Positions 34,836 through 43,349 of a DNA stretch of 64,000 nucleotides are shown piece after piece (the first letter of the stretch is position 1; every line of letters begins with the position of its first letter). The DNA comes from Butyrivibrio sp. INlla14 (GTDB lineage: Bacteria > Bacillota > Clostridia > Lachnospirales > Lachnospiraceae). The stretch is from positions 1 to 64,000 of the forward strand of contig NZ_FMVS01000020.1 of the NCBI RefSeq assembly GCF_900102515.1, read 5' to 3'. A program made the position numbers and the translations under genes. The notes below the pieces were generated by a model. That model made no database searches. It was given only the letters and a program-made list of their open reading frames with translations, and had not been told where the DNA came from.

Positions 34836-36251
34836 ATGATGAAGGAAAATAAGAGACCTATCAAAAGAAGTATTATCATATTCGCGCTGGTTTTTATTGC
34901 ATTAATGTGCTTTGTTCTGAGCATAATAATGTATTCAACCTACACGACCTCTATTTACCGGTCCTACAACAGACGTATGCTGGATATCATAAACTATGTA
35001 GATAGCCACATTGATGTTGAGGACTTGTCAGAGTGCGTTGAAAGTGGCGAGGAATCCGAGAAATTTACGGCTCTTATGGCATTTATGGATTCTATCATGG
35101 AAGACTTTGACATTCATTACCTCTACATTGTCAGGCCTGTACTTGAGGATGACAGAATGTGGATGATGAATGTTATTTCTGCGGATACAGCTATCGGAAG
35201 AGAAACCGATCCTGATGGCTATTATCTGGGATTCGTCCTGGAAGATGTATATGATAGGGAAACTTTGGAACTGTACCAACAGCATCTTGATATGGATGAG
35301 ATCAGCTATTTCAAGAATTTTAGTTCCTGGGGCTATGATTACACAGCGCTAAAACCTCTGATAAACGCAGAGGGTGAGCACTTTGCTGCACTGTGTGTTG
35401 ACATCGAGGTAGACGATGTCCAAAGAGCAATAAAGACGTACACTATTTTTAATGTTATACTTATAGTCGTGCTTGGTATTATGTTTGTAACGCTTTTTAT
35501 TCTGTGGATGAACAGGAACATCACTGAACCCTTGGTGAGACTGGAGAAAAGCGTTGTCTCTTTTGCAGAACGAAGTCATGAACAGACTGATCCAGATTTA
35601 TTAAGCTATGATGATCCTCATATCCATACCAAAAATGAAGTAGAATCTCTTTCTAATGCAGTAAATCTCATGTCGATTGATATGAGAAATTATGTAAGAA
35701 ATATCATTGCTGCAGAAGATAGAGTGCAGGACATGAAGAATCAGGTAACTCACATGGACATGTTGGCTTATCAGGATGCCCTTACTCATGTCAAGAACAA
35801 AGCCTGGTATGACAAGATTGAGGAACGCGTCAATGCTGATATAGAAGCTGGTAAGGCTCGATTTGCTATTTTGATGGCTGATCTTAATAACCTAAAAAAG
35901 ATCAATGATAATTATGGACATGAGCACGGAAATGACTATATCTTTGGAGCATGTCACATAATCTGCGTGATTTTTGACCACTCACCAGTATTCAGGATAG
36001 GCGGTGACGAGTTCGTGGTTCTGATGGAAAACAGGGATTACGATGATAAGGATAAGCTCATAGAAGAGCTGAAGCTTGCCTACGAAGAGACTTCTAAGGA
36101 TGAATCCAAAGAGCCTTGGGAACGCTATTCCTCTGCGATTGGAGTTGCTGTTTTTGACAGTGCTGTAGATAAATGCATGAATGACGTATTTAAGCGTGCA
36201 GATGAGGCTATGTACAAGCACAAACAAGAATCTAAAATGGCGAGAGAATAA
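34836..36251 (+). CDS. Membrane diguanylate cyclase with extracytosolic sensor domain
   Basis: A GGDEF protein of about 471 residues. A membrane helix lies near residues 14-38, an outside sensor domain at about 40-195, a second helix near 205-225, a HAMP-like linker, then the GGDEF domain (about 315-470) with RIGGDEFVV intact. The autoinhibitory RxxD site that normally precedes GGDEF by five residues is absent (the place reads FDHS). ATG 34836 or 34839 is preferred over 34812, because a TATAAT promoter lies at 34824. No ribosome binding site precedes it, so a leaderless message is possible. It overlaps nothing and is two bases before the next gene. Confidence 0.82.
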   Translation: MMKENKRPIKRSIIIFALVFIALMCFVLSIIMYSTYTTSIYRSYNRRMLDIINYVDSHIDVEDLSECVESGEESEKFTALMAFMDSIMEDFDIHYLYIVRPVLEDDRMWMMNVISADTAIGRETDPDGYYLGFVLEDVYDRETLELYQQHLDMDEISYFKNFSSWGYDYTALKPLINAEGEHFAALCVDIEVDDVQRAIKTYTIFNVILIVVLGIMFVTLFILWMNRNITEPLVRLEKSVVSFAERSHEQTDPDLLSYDDPHIHTKNEVESLSNAVNLMSIDMRNYVRNIIAAEDRVQDMKNQVTHMDMLAYQDALTHVKNKAWYDKIEERVNADIEAGKARFAILMADLNNLKKINDNYGHEHGNDYIFGACHIICVIFDHSPVFRIGGDEFVVLMENRDYDDKDKLIEELKLAYEETSKDESKEPWERYSSAIGVAVFDSAVDKCMNDVFKRADEAMYKHKQESKMARE

Positions 36252-36253
36252 AA

Positions 36254-37006
36254 ATGGTTATAGCACAGTATTTTGTTGAGTTTATTTTTTACAGCTTTTT
36301 GGGATGGATATGGGAGTCTATCTATTGTTCTATCAATGAGAAAAAGTGGGCTGACAGAGGATTTCTTTTTGGCCCAATATGTCCAATATACGGCTCATGC
36401 GTTGTAGCAACATCAGCGCTATTTAGCTTTTTTGACTTTTTGTCTTCTCCAGATTTTCCAATCTGGGGGATTTTTATTATATGTTATATTGGAAGCGCAG
36501 TGGCAGAATACGCCACATCCTGGGTACTTGAGAAGAGATTTCATGCCAGGTGGTGGGATTACAGCAGACTGCCTCTTAATATAAATGGAAGAATTTGCGT
36601 TCCTGTAAGTATAGCTTTTGGTCTTGCTGGCGTAGCTATAGTCAGGTTTCTTATCCCTGCAATCCAGGGAATTCACGCAGTCGTACCAGGAATAGTCTAT
36701 GAAATCCTGGCAATTATCTTTGCCGCTATTTTTGGCGCGGACTTCGCCCTTACAGAAGCTAGTCTTTCAGCCCTTCTTAAGGATGTTGAAAAAATGCATC
36801 AGGAATTTAATGAAAAGGCTCAGCAGAGGTACGATCTGTATGTTAAAGACTATGTTGAGAGAATGTCTTTAAACCAGAAGAGAATTATTTTGGGTATCAG
36901 CAAATTCACACCAAGGGTCGGAGTACCGAATCTCGAAGAATTTCATATTAAAAGATCCCGTCTTCATAATGCCCTCAAGGAACGCATTAGGGAAATGAGG
37001 AAATGA
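36254..37006 (+). CDS. Putative ABC-transporter type IV membrane protein (PF06541)
   Basis: A 250-residue polytopic protein of the PF06541/CmpB-like family. The block FYSFLGWIWESIYCSI followed by RGFLFGPICPIYG near residue 8-48 is the family signature. The first 170 residues hold four to five helices, and the C-terminal 70 residues are charged and helical. Its ATG is two bases after the cyclase stop, so the two are cotranscribed. The biochemical role of the family is not established. Confidence 0.78.
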   Translation: MVIAQYFVEFIFYSFLGWIWESIYCSINEKKWADRGFLFGPICPIYGSCVVATSALFSFFDFLSSPDFPIWGIFIICYIGSAVAEYATSWVLEKRFHARWWDYSRLPLNINGRICVPVSIAFGLAGVAIVRFLIPAIQGIHAVVPGIVYEILAIIFAAIFGADFALTEASLSALLKDVEKMHQEFNEKAQQRYDLYVKDYVERMSLNQKRIILGISKFTPRVGVPNLEEFHIKRSRLHNALKERIREMRK

Positions 37007-37029
37007 GGAATTGAGAAAATGATAGTGCA

Positions 37030-37164
37030 TTGGTAATTGTTCCTGTTCTAGCGGGCGTTTCTGCGCTTTCTCCTGAAGGCAAGGCTTATATTGTGAGGGA
37101 TGGGATTCATTCTATAGGAAAATTTACATCTATTTACTTGTTTTTTGAAATACGGATACGTTAA
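37030..37164 (+). pseudogene. Coding-like remnant of an unknown gene
   Basis: The frame reads LVIVPVLAGVSALSPEGKA and continues for 44 codons to a TAA. The composition looks like real protein, but stops lie directly upstream in frame and there is no ribosome binding site near TTG 37030. The most likely reading is the tail of a decayed gene. I do not recognise the family. Confidence 0.3.
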
Positions 37165-37618
37165 AAAATTGTCAATACGTATGGAATCTTTTTTCTTGTG
37201 AAAAAGTTGTAACAAATAATAGATAGATTAGTTTCTGCACCTGTGAAGTCTATTACTCATACATCTTTTCCCTAAATAATGCTAGAATAGTAGTATTTTA
37301 AAGTGAATATGCTTTTATAGAGGTCAGGAATTACCCACGATGGTACTGTTTTTTTGAAGAAAGAAAAATAAAAGATGTAAGGTGAAAATTTGCTCGTGTC
37401 TTTTTTCCTGAAAACTTCTTTCTGGATGTAAATTTATTTTCTTATTAGTAATCAGTAAAGTTTCCAAAAGTCATAGAAACACCTAAATTATAAGGTATGT
37501 ATAGACTAGAGCAAAATAATACGGAACTAGAAGCCGATGTAAGGAATAATAAAAGGAAACGCAAAATACAAAATTAGTTTCTAATATGATTGATCATATG
37601 ATTTTTGATTTGATAATA

Positions 37619-37652
37619 TAGCCTGGCTGCGCTCTGAGGCGCAGTCAGGCTA
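37619..37652 (+). promoter_or_regulatory. Leader hairpin of the acidic secreted protein gene
   Basis: TAGCCTGGCTGCGC pairs with GCGCAGTCAGGCTA over 14 bp (one G-U), with a TCTGAG loop. No T run follows at once. It ends 30 bp before the ATG at 37683 and may stabilise the message or insulate it from upstream transcripts. Confidence 0.5.
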
Positions 37653-37682
37653 TAACAATAATACTTTTAGGGAGAATGAAAC

Positions 37683-38594
37683 ATGAATTATAAGAATATG
37701 CTTAGAATAATGGCGATGGTCATGAGTGCATCAATCGCACTTACACCTGTAACTGCATTTGCTAATGAGGCTTCAGATGAGGTAGTAGTAGAGGAGACAG
37801 TAGAGGCTGAAGCTACAGAGGATACAGCAGAGGCTGTTGTTACAGAAGACGCAGTAGAGGTTGTCACAGAGGAAGCGGCAGAGACTATTACAGAGGAGTC
37901 TACAGAGAATACAGCAGAGGAGCTTACGGAGGTTACTGAAGAGACAGCCGCTGAAGAGACAGAGGCAGAGACTATTGATGAGGCAGTGGCTGTAGACGAG
38001 ACTGCTGATGTGATTTCAGAGGAAGCAGTGGAAGAGGCTGTTACTGAAGCTGACGATAAGGTTGCAGCAGATGCTGTAACTACTCCGGCACTTGATAAGA
38101 AGGCTCTTAAGATCTTAAATGATGCTGCATCTTATCAGGAGTCACTTGGAAATAATTCATTCAAGACAGGTCTTGCTGCTACTAATCAGGTTGAAAGATG
38201 CAGAAACCTTGCCAAGAATCTACTCGTATATAAGCTTAACTATATGGATGGAATGCTGGTAATTGGAACAGCTTATGATATGATGCATGGTGATAACAAC
38301 TATATCCGTGTTGATTATAAAGATGTGACAACTGGCGAGATATTTGAAAAGTACTATGATTTCTACATGCAGGATTCACAGGGTAACAATGTCACAAATG
38401 CTCTTAAGTATCATACTGTAGACCGTATTACAATCGTTGAGAAAGGTGCTCTTACAGGAGAGAAGAAAATCGCTATGTATGCATATCCTACATTCGAGAG
38501 TAAGAGCAACGGAACTGTTGTATTTGACTATGACAGTTATAGCAAGCTTATCAGCCAGGAGTATAGAGACGCAGTTTCAGCTACTATCAGATGA
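37683..38594 (+). CDS. Secreted protein with long acidic Glu/Thr/Val repeat region
   Basis: A 303-residue exported protein. The signal peptide covers residues 1-27 (cleavage near AFA-N). Residues 28-135 are low-complexity, built of Glu, Thr, Ala and Val in irregular short repeats with no basic residues except near the end. Residues 136-303 form a mixed domain that I do not recognise (KKALKILNDAASYQ, then NYIRVDYKDVTTGE). The ATG follows AGGGAGAATG. The gene ends five bases from the end of the opposing lipoprotein gene and has no terminator of its own in view. The acidic part is likely unstructured. Confidence 0.75.
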   Translation: MNYKNMLRIMAMVMSASIALTPVTAFANEASDEVVVEETVEAEATEDTAEAVVTEDAVEVVTEEAAETITEESTENTAEELTEVTEETAAEETEAETIDEAVAVDETADVISEEAVEEAVTEADDKVAADAVTTPALDKKALKILNDAASYQESLGNNSFKTGLAATNQVERCRNLAKNLLVYKLNYMDGMLVIGTAYDMMHGDNNYIRVDYKDVTTGEIFEKYYDFYMQDSQGNNVTNALKYHTVDRITIVEKGALTGEKKIAMYAYPTFESKSNGTVVFDYDSYSKLISQEYRDAVSATIR

Positions 38595-38599
38595 GCAGG

Positions 38600-39931
38600 C
38601 TACTTAATTTCACTTCCGCCCCATTCAACAAGAGTAAAACCGGATCGGGTGGGAGTGATAATAGTCTGCTTTTTTATATCAACGTACTCATCACTTGCAT
38701 AAAAGGCCATGAATACCCTGATAGTTGTGTCAGGGGCAGGATTTACCTTGAGCCTAGCATGATCAGTATAGGCGACCTTCTGGAAACTTATGACATTGTA
38801 GGCATTGTTCTCCATTTTTGGAAGCCAGTATTCGATAAACTGCTCTTTCTCTTTGGTATTGAGTCCGCAGGTGGTCAGGGTACTTTCCAAAAATTCTCTG
38901 GTGTCTTCGCCCTTAATACAGAATCCTTCGTCAAAAGTGTATTCTGTTTTTAGCATGGCTTCCCAGAACAAGTAGTCATAGGTTGTGCCATCAAGCCTGA
39001 TATCGCCGTTTCTATTTGCTGTAACACTCCAGCCATTATTTGTGTTAAATTCAGGGATCAGCTCTGTGTAATAACCGTCAATATCAAGGTTTACGTTTAT
39101 GCTGGTATTATCCTGTTCAGGATAAAGATAAATCGCAGGCTTAAGGGCAGGCTCCATTATCTCAGTTTCTCTTGAAAAATACACAACTCTATAGTCTCTT
39201 GAAAGTGCCTCTTCAAGCTCATCTGCATCTCCCATTCCGCTTAGTTTGGCACAATATTCATCAATTACACAGGTAACGCTTACTGGGTCAAATTCGCTCA
39301 GGGAGTGTTCGTCATTAAAATCATCAAATTCTTGTTTGGTCACTTCTTTGTCATCAATATAATATGTTGTCTCATCAGAGTCATACTTGGTTTTGGTGCA
39401 AAGCGTATGATCAAGTGCTGGTTTTCCTTCATTCATAGAAAAAACAAACTCTGTTGTAACAGTTTCTTCGTCATTTGATGAGAAATATCCGTAGAAAAAG
39501 CAGTTAGCTTTATCTAGATAAAAGAAATCCCCCGAATCACCATAAAATGGGAAACCTTCAATTTCCAGAGAAACAACTTCGCCTTCCTGGTATCCGTAAA
39601 GATATATATTAGGATCAGTTTCTTTTTCGTGCATAAGCGCCAGTTCATAGACATCATCTTCATCAAGATGAACCAACGCAACGCTTATTTCTTCATCATT
39701 ATAGTTTTCTGTCAAAAAGTCTTTATAGGCCTTTACTTCGGGACTATCTATCGCCTTTGGAGCAGTTTCCTTTGGCGGCTGAGCAGTTTCTTCTGACGGC
39801 TTTTCTGAATCTTTCCCCTGCACAGTAACACTACTTGTTCCTTCTTCTGAAATATTGTTGCCATATAAGCTGCAACCTGTTATCAATAGCGCCAAAGACA
39901 TGGCGCATGTTAAATACTTACTTTTTTTCAT
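38600..39931 (-). CDS. Lipoprotein with conserved C-terminal domain of unknown function
   Basis: A 443-residue lipoprotein (lipobox ITGC). The start is ATG 39931 with GAGG upstream; a start five codons earlier would include that site. Residues 75-230 hold an acidic region of unknown fold. The C-terminal half, from KPAIYLYPEQDN (about 265) through NGWSV, YDYLFWEA, GEDTREFLE, WLPKMENNAYNVISFQ and FTLVEWGG, is a domain I recognise as widespread in Firmicutes but without a known function. It is convergent with the acidic protein gene, with five bases between the stop codons. Confidence 0.78.
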   Translation of the reverse strand: MKKSKYLTCAMSLALLITGCSLYGNNISEEGTSSVTVQGKDSEKPSEETAQPPKETAPKAIDSPEVKAYKDFLTENYNDEEISVALVHLDEDDVYELALMHEKETDPNIYLYGYQEGEVVSLEIEGFPFYGDSGDFFYLDKANCFFYGYFSSNDEETVTTEFVFSMNEGKPALDHTLCTKTKYDSDETTYYIDDKEVTKQEFDDFNDEHSLSEFDPVSVTCVIDEYCAKLSGMGDADELEEALSRDYRVVYFSRETEIMEPALKPAIYLYPEQDNTSINVNLDIDGYYTELIPEFNTNNGWSVTANRNGDIRLDGTTYDYLFWEAMLKTEYTFDEGFCIKGEDTREFLESTLTTCGLNTKEKEQFIEYWLPKMENNAYNVISFQKVAYTDHARLKVNPAPDTTIRVFMAFYASDEYVDIKKQTIITPTRSGFTLVEWGGSEIK

Positions 39932-40091
39932 ATTATGACCTCGCATACGCGTATTTTACTATATTAACATGTAGGGCCCAGGATATGTTGCGTAGTTTAT
40001 TCTTTTTTAATTAAATACAGGGCTACAAAAGTGTCTCTTTGTAAACGATATATGGTAAACTTTTATTTGTTAAAAAAAACGGAGGTTTACT

Positions 40092-41315
40092 ATGAAAAAA
40101 TCAAGTAACTATCGGAAACTTACACTTGCCCTGATATTTGTATTTCTAATGGGTATTACCTGCATTTCAGGGTGCGGAAAAAAGGAAGAAAAGGCACTTT
40201 CAAAATATTGGGCGCCTGATTCTAACGCCGCAGAGAGCCTAAGAAACTATGTGACCAAGGTTACCAATGAGAAGGATGCGGAGAATTTCATTCCGGTTAA
40301 GGACAGAATAGCTGTTTTTGACATGGATGGAACGCTGACCTGTGAAACTTATTACACTTATTTCGATACCATGATGTTCATAAATTATTGTCTTATTGAT
40401 CATCCTGAAAGGGTATCAGATGAACTAAAAGCCGCAGCCGCAGAAATAAAGCCAGGATACACAGCAGGAGAAGAACTAGCCAGAAATTTTGCCAAGGCTT
40501 ATGCGGGAATGACAATAAAAGAGCTGTATGATTACGCAGTAGAGTTTGGTCAGAAGAAGACAGATAGTTTTGATAACATGCGTTATGCTGATGGCTTCTA
40601 TTTGCCCATGGTTGAGGTGGTTAAGTACCTTTATGACAATGATTTTACTATCTATGTAGTCAGCGGAACTGAGCGTACCACCACAAGGGCTCTTGTTGCT
40701 AATTTTCCAATTAGTGAGTACGTGTCTCCGGCTCATGTCATTGGCACCGAGTTCGAGGTTAAGCAAAAAGGCTACGAAGACGTTTCTTCAAACATGGACT
40801 ATAAGTACTCTGATGGCGATGACCTGGTATTTACAGGCGGCTTCATTCAAAAGAACTTAAATTCCAACAAAACAATCTGGATAGAAAGAGAAATAGGCCA
40901 GTATCCGGTTCTTGCCTTTGGAAACAGTGGCAGTGATACCAGTATGATGAACTATGCCCTGGATAAAAGAAATCCCTACCCTTCAGAGGCTTACATGGTT
41001 GTTGCAGATGACGATGTAAGAGAGTGGGGCAAGCAAAATTGGGAAGAGAAATCCGCGGATTATGCAGAAATGGGCTATGTTCCAGTTTCCATGAAAAATG
41101 ATTTTCTTGAGATATATCCTGATTCTATAAAAAGAGCAGACATTCAGTACGTAGAACCAGCCGGTGCCCCAGACACAGGAGCAGGCGATAGCCAGAATCA
41201 GGATGATGCTGCATACACAGGAACAAGCGATGCGGCAGACACAGAAATAAGTGATGATGCAGCAGACACTGATTCAAGTGAAAATCTGGATCAGGAACAG
41301 GATAATGCTGCATGA
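40092..41315 (+). CDS. Exported HAD-superfamily lipoprotein phosphatase
   Basis: A 407-residue lipoprotein (lipobox ISGC, Cys28) with a HAD hydrolase domain (about 65-345). The catalytic motif is FDMDGT with Asp77 as nucleophile and Asp79 as acid. Motif II is in YVVSGTE, and the motif IV region is in FGNSGSDTSMM. The C-terminal 60 residues are acidic Asp/Ala/Gly repeats. HAD phosphatases outside the membrane resemble bacterial acid phosphatases that release phosphate from organic molecules. The ATG follows ACGGAGG. It is a monocistronic gene. Confidence 0.83.
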   Translation: MKKSSNYRKLTLALIFVFLMGITCISGCGKKEEKALSKYWAPDSNAAESLRNYVTKVTNEKDAENFIPVKDRIAVFDMDGTLTCETYYTYFDTMMFINYCLIDHPERVSDELKAAAAEIKPGYTAGEELARNFAKAYAGMTIKELYDYAVEFGQKKTDSFDNMRYADGFYLPMVEVVKYLYDNDFTIYVVSGTERTTTRALVANFPISEYVSPAHVIGTEFEVKQKGYEDVSSNMDYKYSDGDDLVFTGGFIQKNLNSNKTIWIEREIGQYPVLAFGNSGSDTSMMNYALDKRNPYPSEAYMVVADDDVREWGKQNWEEKSADYAEMGYVPVSMKNDFLEIYPDSIKRADIQYVEPAGAPDTGAGDSQNQDDAAYTGTSDAADTEISDDAADTDSSENLDQEQDNAA

Positions 41316-41459
41316 CTCCAGCGTAGCAGGAAAAAGGCCTTAAAAAATAGCAATATATAAGTAGCTATGAACCTCTGTGCAAGTTAAAATTGTGTAGACA
41401 TCATTGTTTGGCGCATTTATTTTATGAAATGTGTCTTTGCTTGCAGAGAGGTTTTAGTT

Positions 41460-43349
41460 ATGTGGATTGAGGATGAATACAAAGAAAGTAAGGACAATCC
41501 CTTACACAAGGAATTTGGGATATTGAGTAACACCAGATTTATTCTGGGGAAGATTCTTAAGTACAGGCCGGAGGTAGTGGCTCTTTTATTGCTGGGAATG
41601 GTGTGCTCATCTGTTCTTTCTTATTTCTGGGGGATTTTTGGCAAGTATGTAATTGATATCATTCAGATGGGGCTTCCGGAAAAAGAGGCAGTGGCCAGAC
41701 TTATACGAATTGTTCTTGCGGCAGGAGTTATTGCATGCCTTTTGAACATAGGAAGTGTTTTATCGGATAATCTTATCTGGTATAGATTTATCTATGTGCG
41801 CATGCAAATGATCTCCGAGAGGATAGCAAGGGTCCTTTCGCTTAAGTATGAACTTATCGAAAGACCTGATGTTCTTGATGTGGCAAGGCGAGCAGAGCAG
41901 GCGACAGGTGGAAACATGAACGGCGTCGAAGGGGTGATGCGTTATATGCAGCAGCTTCTTACCAGCCTTTTTACTGTAGTGGTCACATTTGTGGCAGTTA
42001 TGGTTCTAGATTTCAGACTTATCTTGGCACTTATTGTTCTGTGCATTATTCAGTTTTTGTACTACAGAAAAATAGTTGAGAAGGATAAAAAAGAGGTTTG
42101 GGATAAGCTCTCTGATTCCTGGAGAAAGACAGATTACATGGAGAGAGTCACCCAGTATTGTGACCATGCCAAGGAAATCAGGCTCTTTAATCTCTCTGAG
42201 TTTCTCTCAAAAAAGCAGGAAGAAACATACCTTGATAAAGAAGAAAAAATGGATCTTCATCATGAGCTTTGGTTCAAGAATTCCTTTGCTTCTCAGATAG
42301 CGAATGTTGTAATCAAGGCACTGATATATTCTGTACTGTTTTTTGCGGTATTTACCAAAGATTTATCTATAGGAAACTTTACATTGTTTTTGTCCTTATC
42401 TATGGCTTTTTCCCAGGCACTTTTAAATTTCCTGCAGCGCTTTGGAGATTACAAGAAGGCATCTCTGGAGACAGATGATTTCAGATCCTTTATTGAGCTT
42501 GATATAGATGACGATGAAAAAGACTGCATAGAGATTCCAAAAGCAGACACTTATGAAATTGAATTTAAGAATGTTTCCTATAAGTATGCTAAGTCAGAAA
42601 CTTATGCTCTTAAGAATCTTAATCTAAAGCTTAAGCCTGGTCAAAAACTGGCTGTGGTAGGCCTAAATGGCGCAGGAAAGACTACAATGATCAAGCTCCT
42701 TCTAAGACTCTACGATCCCTCAGAAGGCGTTATTACTCTTAATGGCACAGATATCAGAAAATACAGGAGAGAGGACTATTACAAATTATTTGCTCCGGTA
42801 TTTCAGAATGTTGAGATATTTGCATTTCTTTTGTCTGAGAATATTGCCATGTATAGCAGAGATGAGCTTGATAGAGACAAGGTAAAAGAGTGCGCTGTTT
42901 CTGCAGGTCTTGAAGAAAAGCTTGATTCTCTTGTAAAGGGAATTGATACGCCACTTACAAATGTGGTGGAAGATGATGGTATTGACTTATCAGGTGGCGA
43001 AAAACAAAAGCTGGCTCTTGCAAGAGCTCTATATAAAGGCGCTAAGATAGTTGTCCTTGATGAGCCCACATCTGCCCTGGATGCTATTGCTGAGCAAAGG
43101 CTGTATGAACAGTTTGATGAAATGATAGGGGAAAAGAGTGCGGTTTATATCTCTCACAGACTAGCATCTACCAGATTCTGTGATCAGGTTGCCATGTTTG
43201 AAAATGGAAGCCTTGTGGAACTTGGAAGTCATGATGAGCTTATGGAAAAGGGCGGTAAGTATGCAGAAATGTTTAACGTGCAGGCTCAGTATTACCGTGA
43301 TAATCCAGAGGATCAGGGAGCAGAACAGGAGGTAGAGAAGGTTGGCTAA
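41460..43349 (+). CDS. ABC exporter half-transporter A (membrane plus ATPase)
   Basis: A 629-residue fused protein with membrane helices (about 40-330) and an ATPase. Walker A is GLNGAGKTT, the signature is LSGGEKQKLALARAL, and Walker B is [12 protein letters not shown]. The start is ATG 41460 with GAGAGG eight bases upstream; an ATG 12 codons earlier has no such site. Its end overlaps the start of the partner by eight bases. The GLNGAGKTT and GGEKQK forms are those of the Clostridia heterodimeric exporters. The cargo is unknown. Confidence 0.85.
   Translation: MWIEDEYKESKDNPLHKEFGILSNTRFILGKILKYRPEVVALLLLGMVCSSVLSYFWGIFGKYVIDIIQMGLPEKEAVARLIRIVLAAGVIACLLNIGSVLSDNLIWYRFIYVRMQMISERIARVLSLKYELIERPDVLDVARRAEQATGGNMNGVEGVMRYMQQLLTSLFTVVVTFVAVMVLDFRLILALIVLCIIQFLYYRKIVEKDKKEVWDKLSDSWRKTDYMERVTQYCDHAKEIRLFNLSEFLSKKQEETYLDKEEKMDLHHELWFKNSFASQIANVVIKALIYSVLFFAVFTKDLSIGNFTLFLSLSMAFSQALLNFLQRFGDYKKASLETDDFRSFIELDIDDDEKDCIEIPKADTYEIEFKNVSYKYAKSETYALKNLNLKLKPGQKLAVVGLNGAGKTTMIKLLLRLYDPSEGVITLNGTDIRKYRREDYYKLFAPVFQNVEIFAFLLSENIAMYSRDELDRDKVKECAVSAGLEEKLDSLVKGIDTPLTNVVEDDGIDLSGGEKQKLALARALYKGAKIVVLDEPTSALDAIAEQRLYEQFDEMIGEKSAVYISHRLASTRFCDQVAMFENGSLVELGSHDELMEKGGKYAEMFNVQAQYYRDNPEDQGAEQEVEKVG

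Larger units (their letters stand above)
37007..37682. other. 676-bp gap with no intact gene
   Basis: AT-rich, with several poly-T stretches. It contains a 44-codon coding-like stretch (37030-37164), ATACG/CGTAT inverted sequence near 37150-37185, a palindrome ATCATATGAT near 37593-37602, a candidate promoter TTGATC-18-TAATAT (37590-37619), and a strong leader hairpin (37619-37652). No RNA family was recognised in it. Confidence 0.6.

Noticed and set aside
37165..37618. c-di-GMP riboswitch near the diguanylate cyclase operon
   Set aside because: None of the GEMM core sequence elements could be found in the gap.
38591..38953. Plus-strand frame of 120 codons
   Set aside because: It is the antisense of the lipoprotein gene on the minus strand; it has no ribosome binding site and no recognisable protein character.
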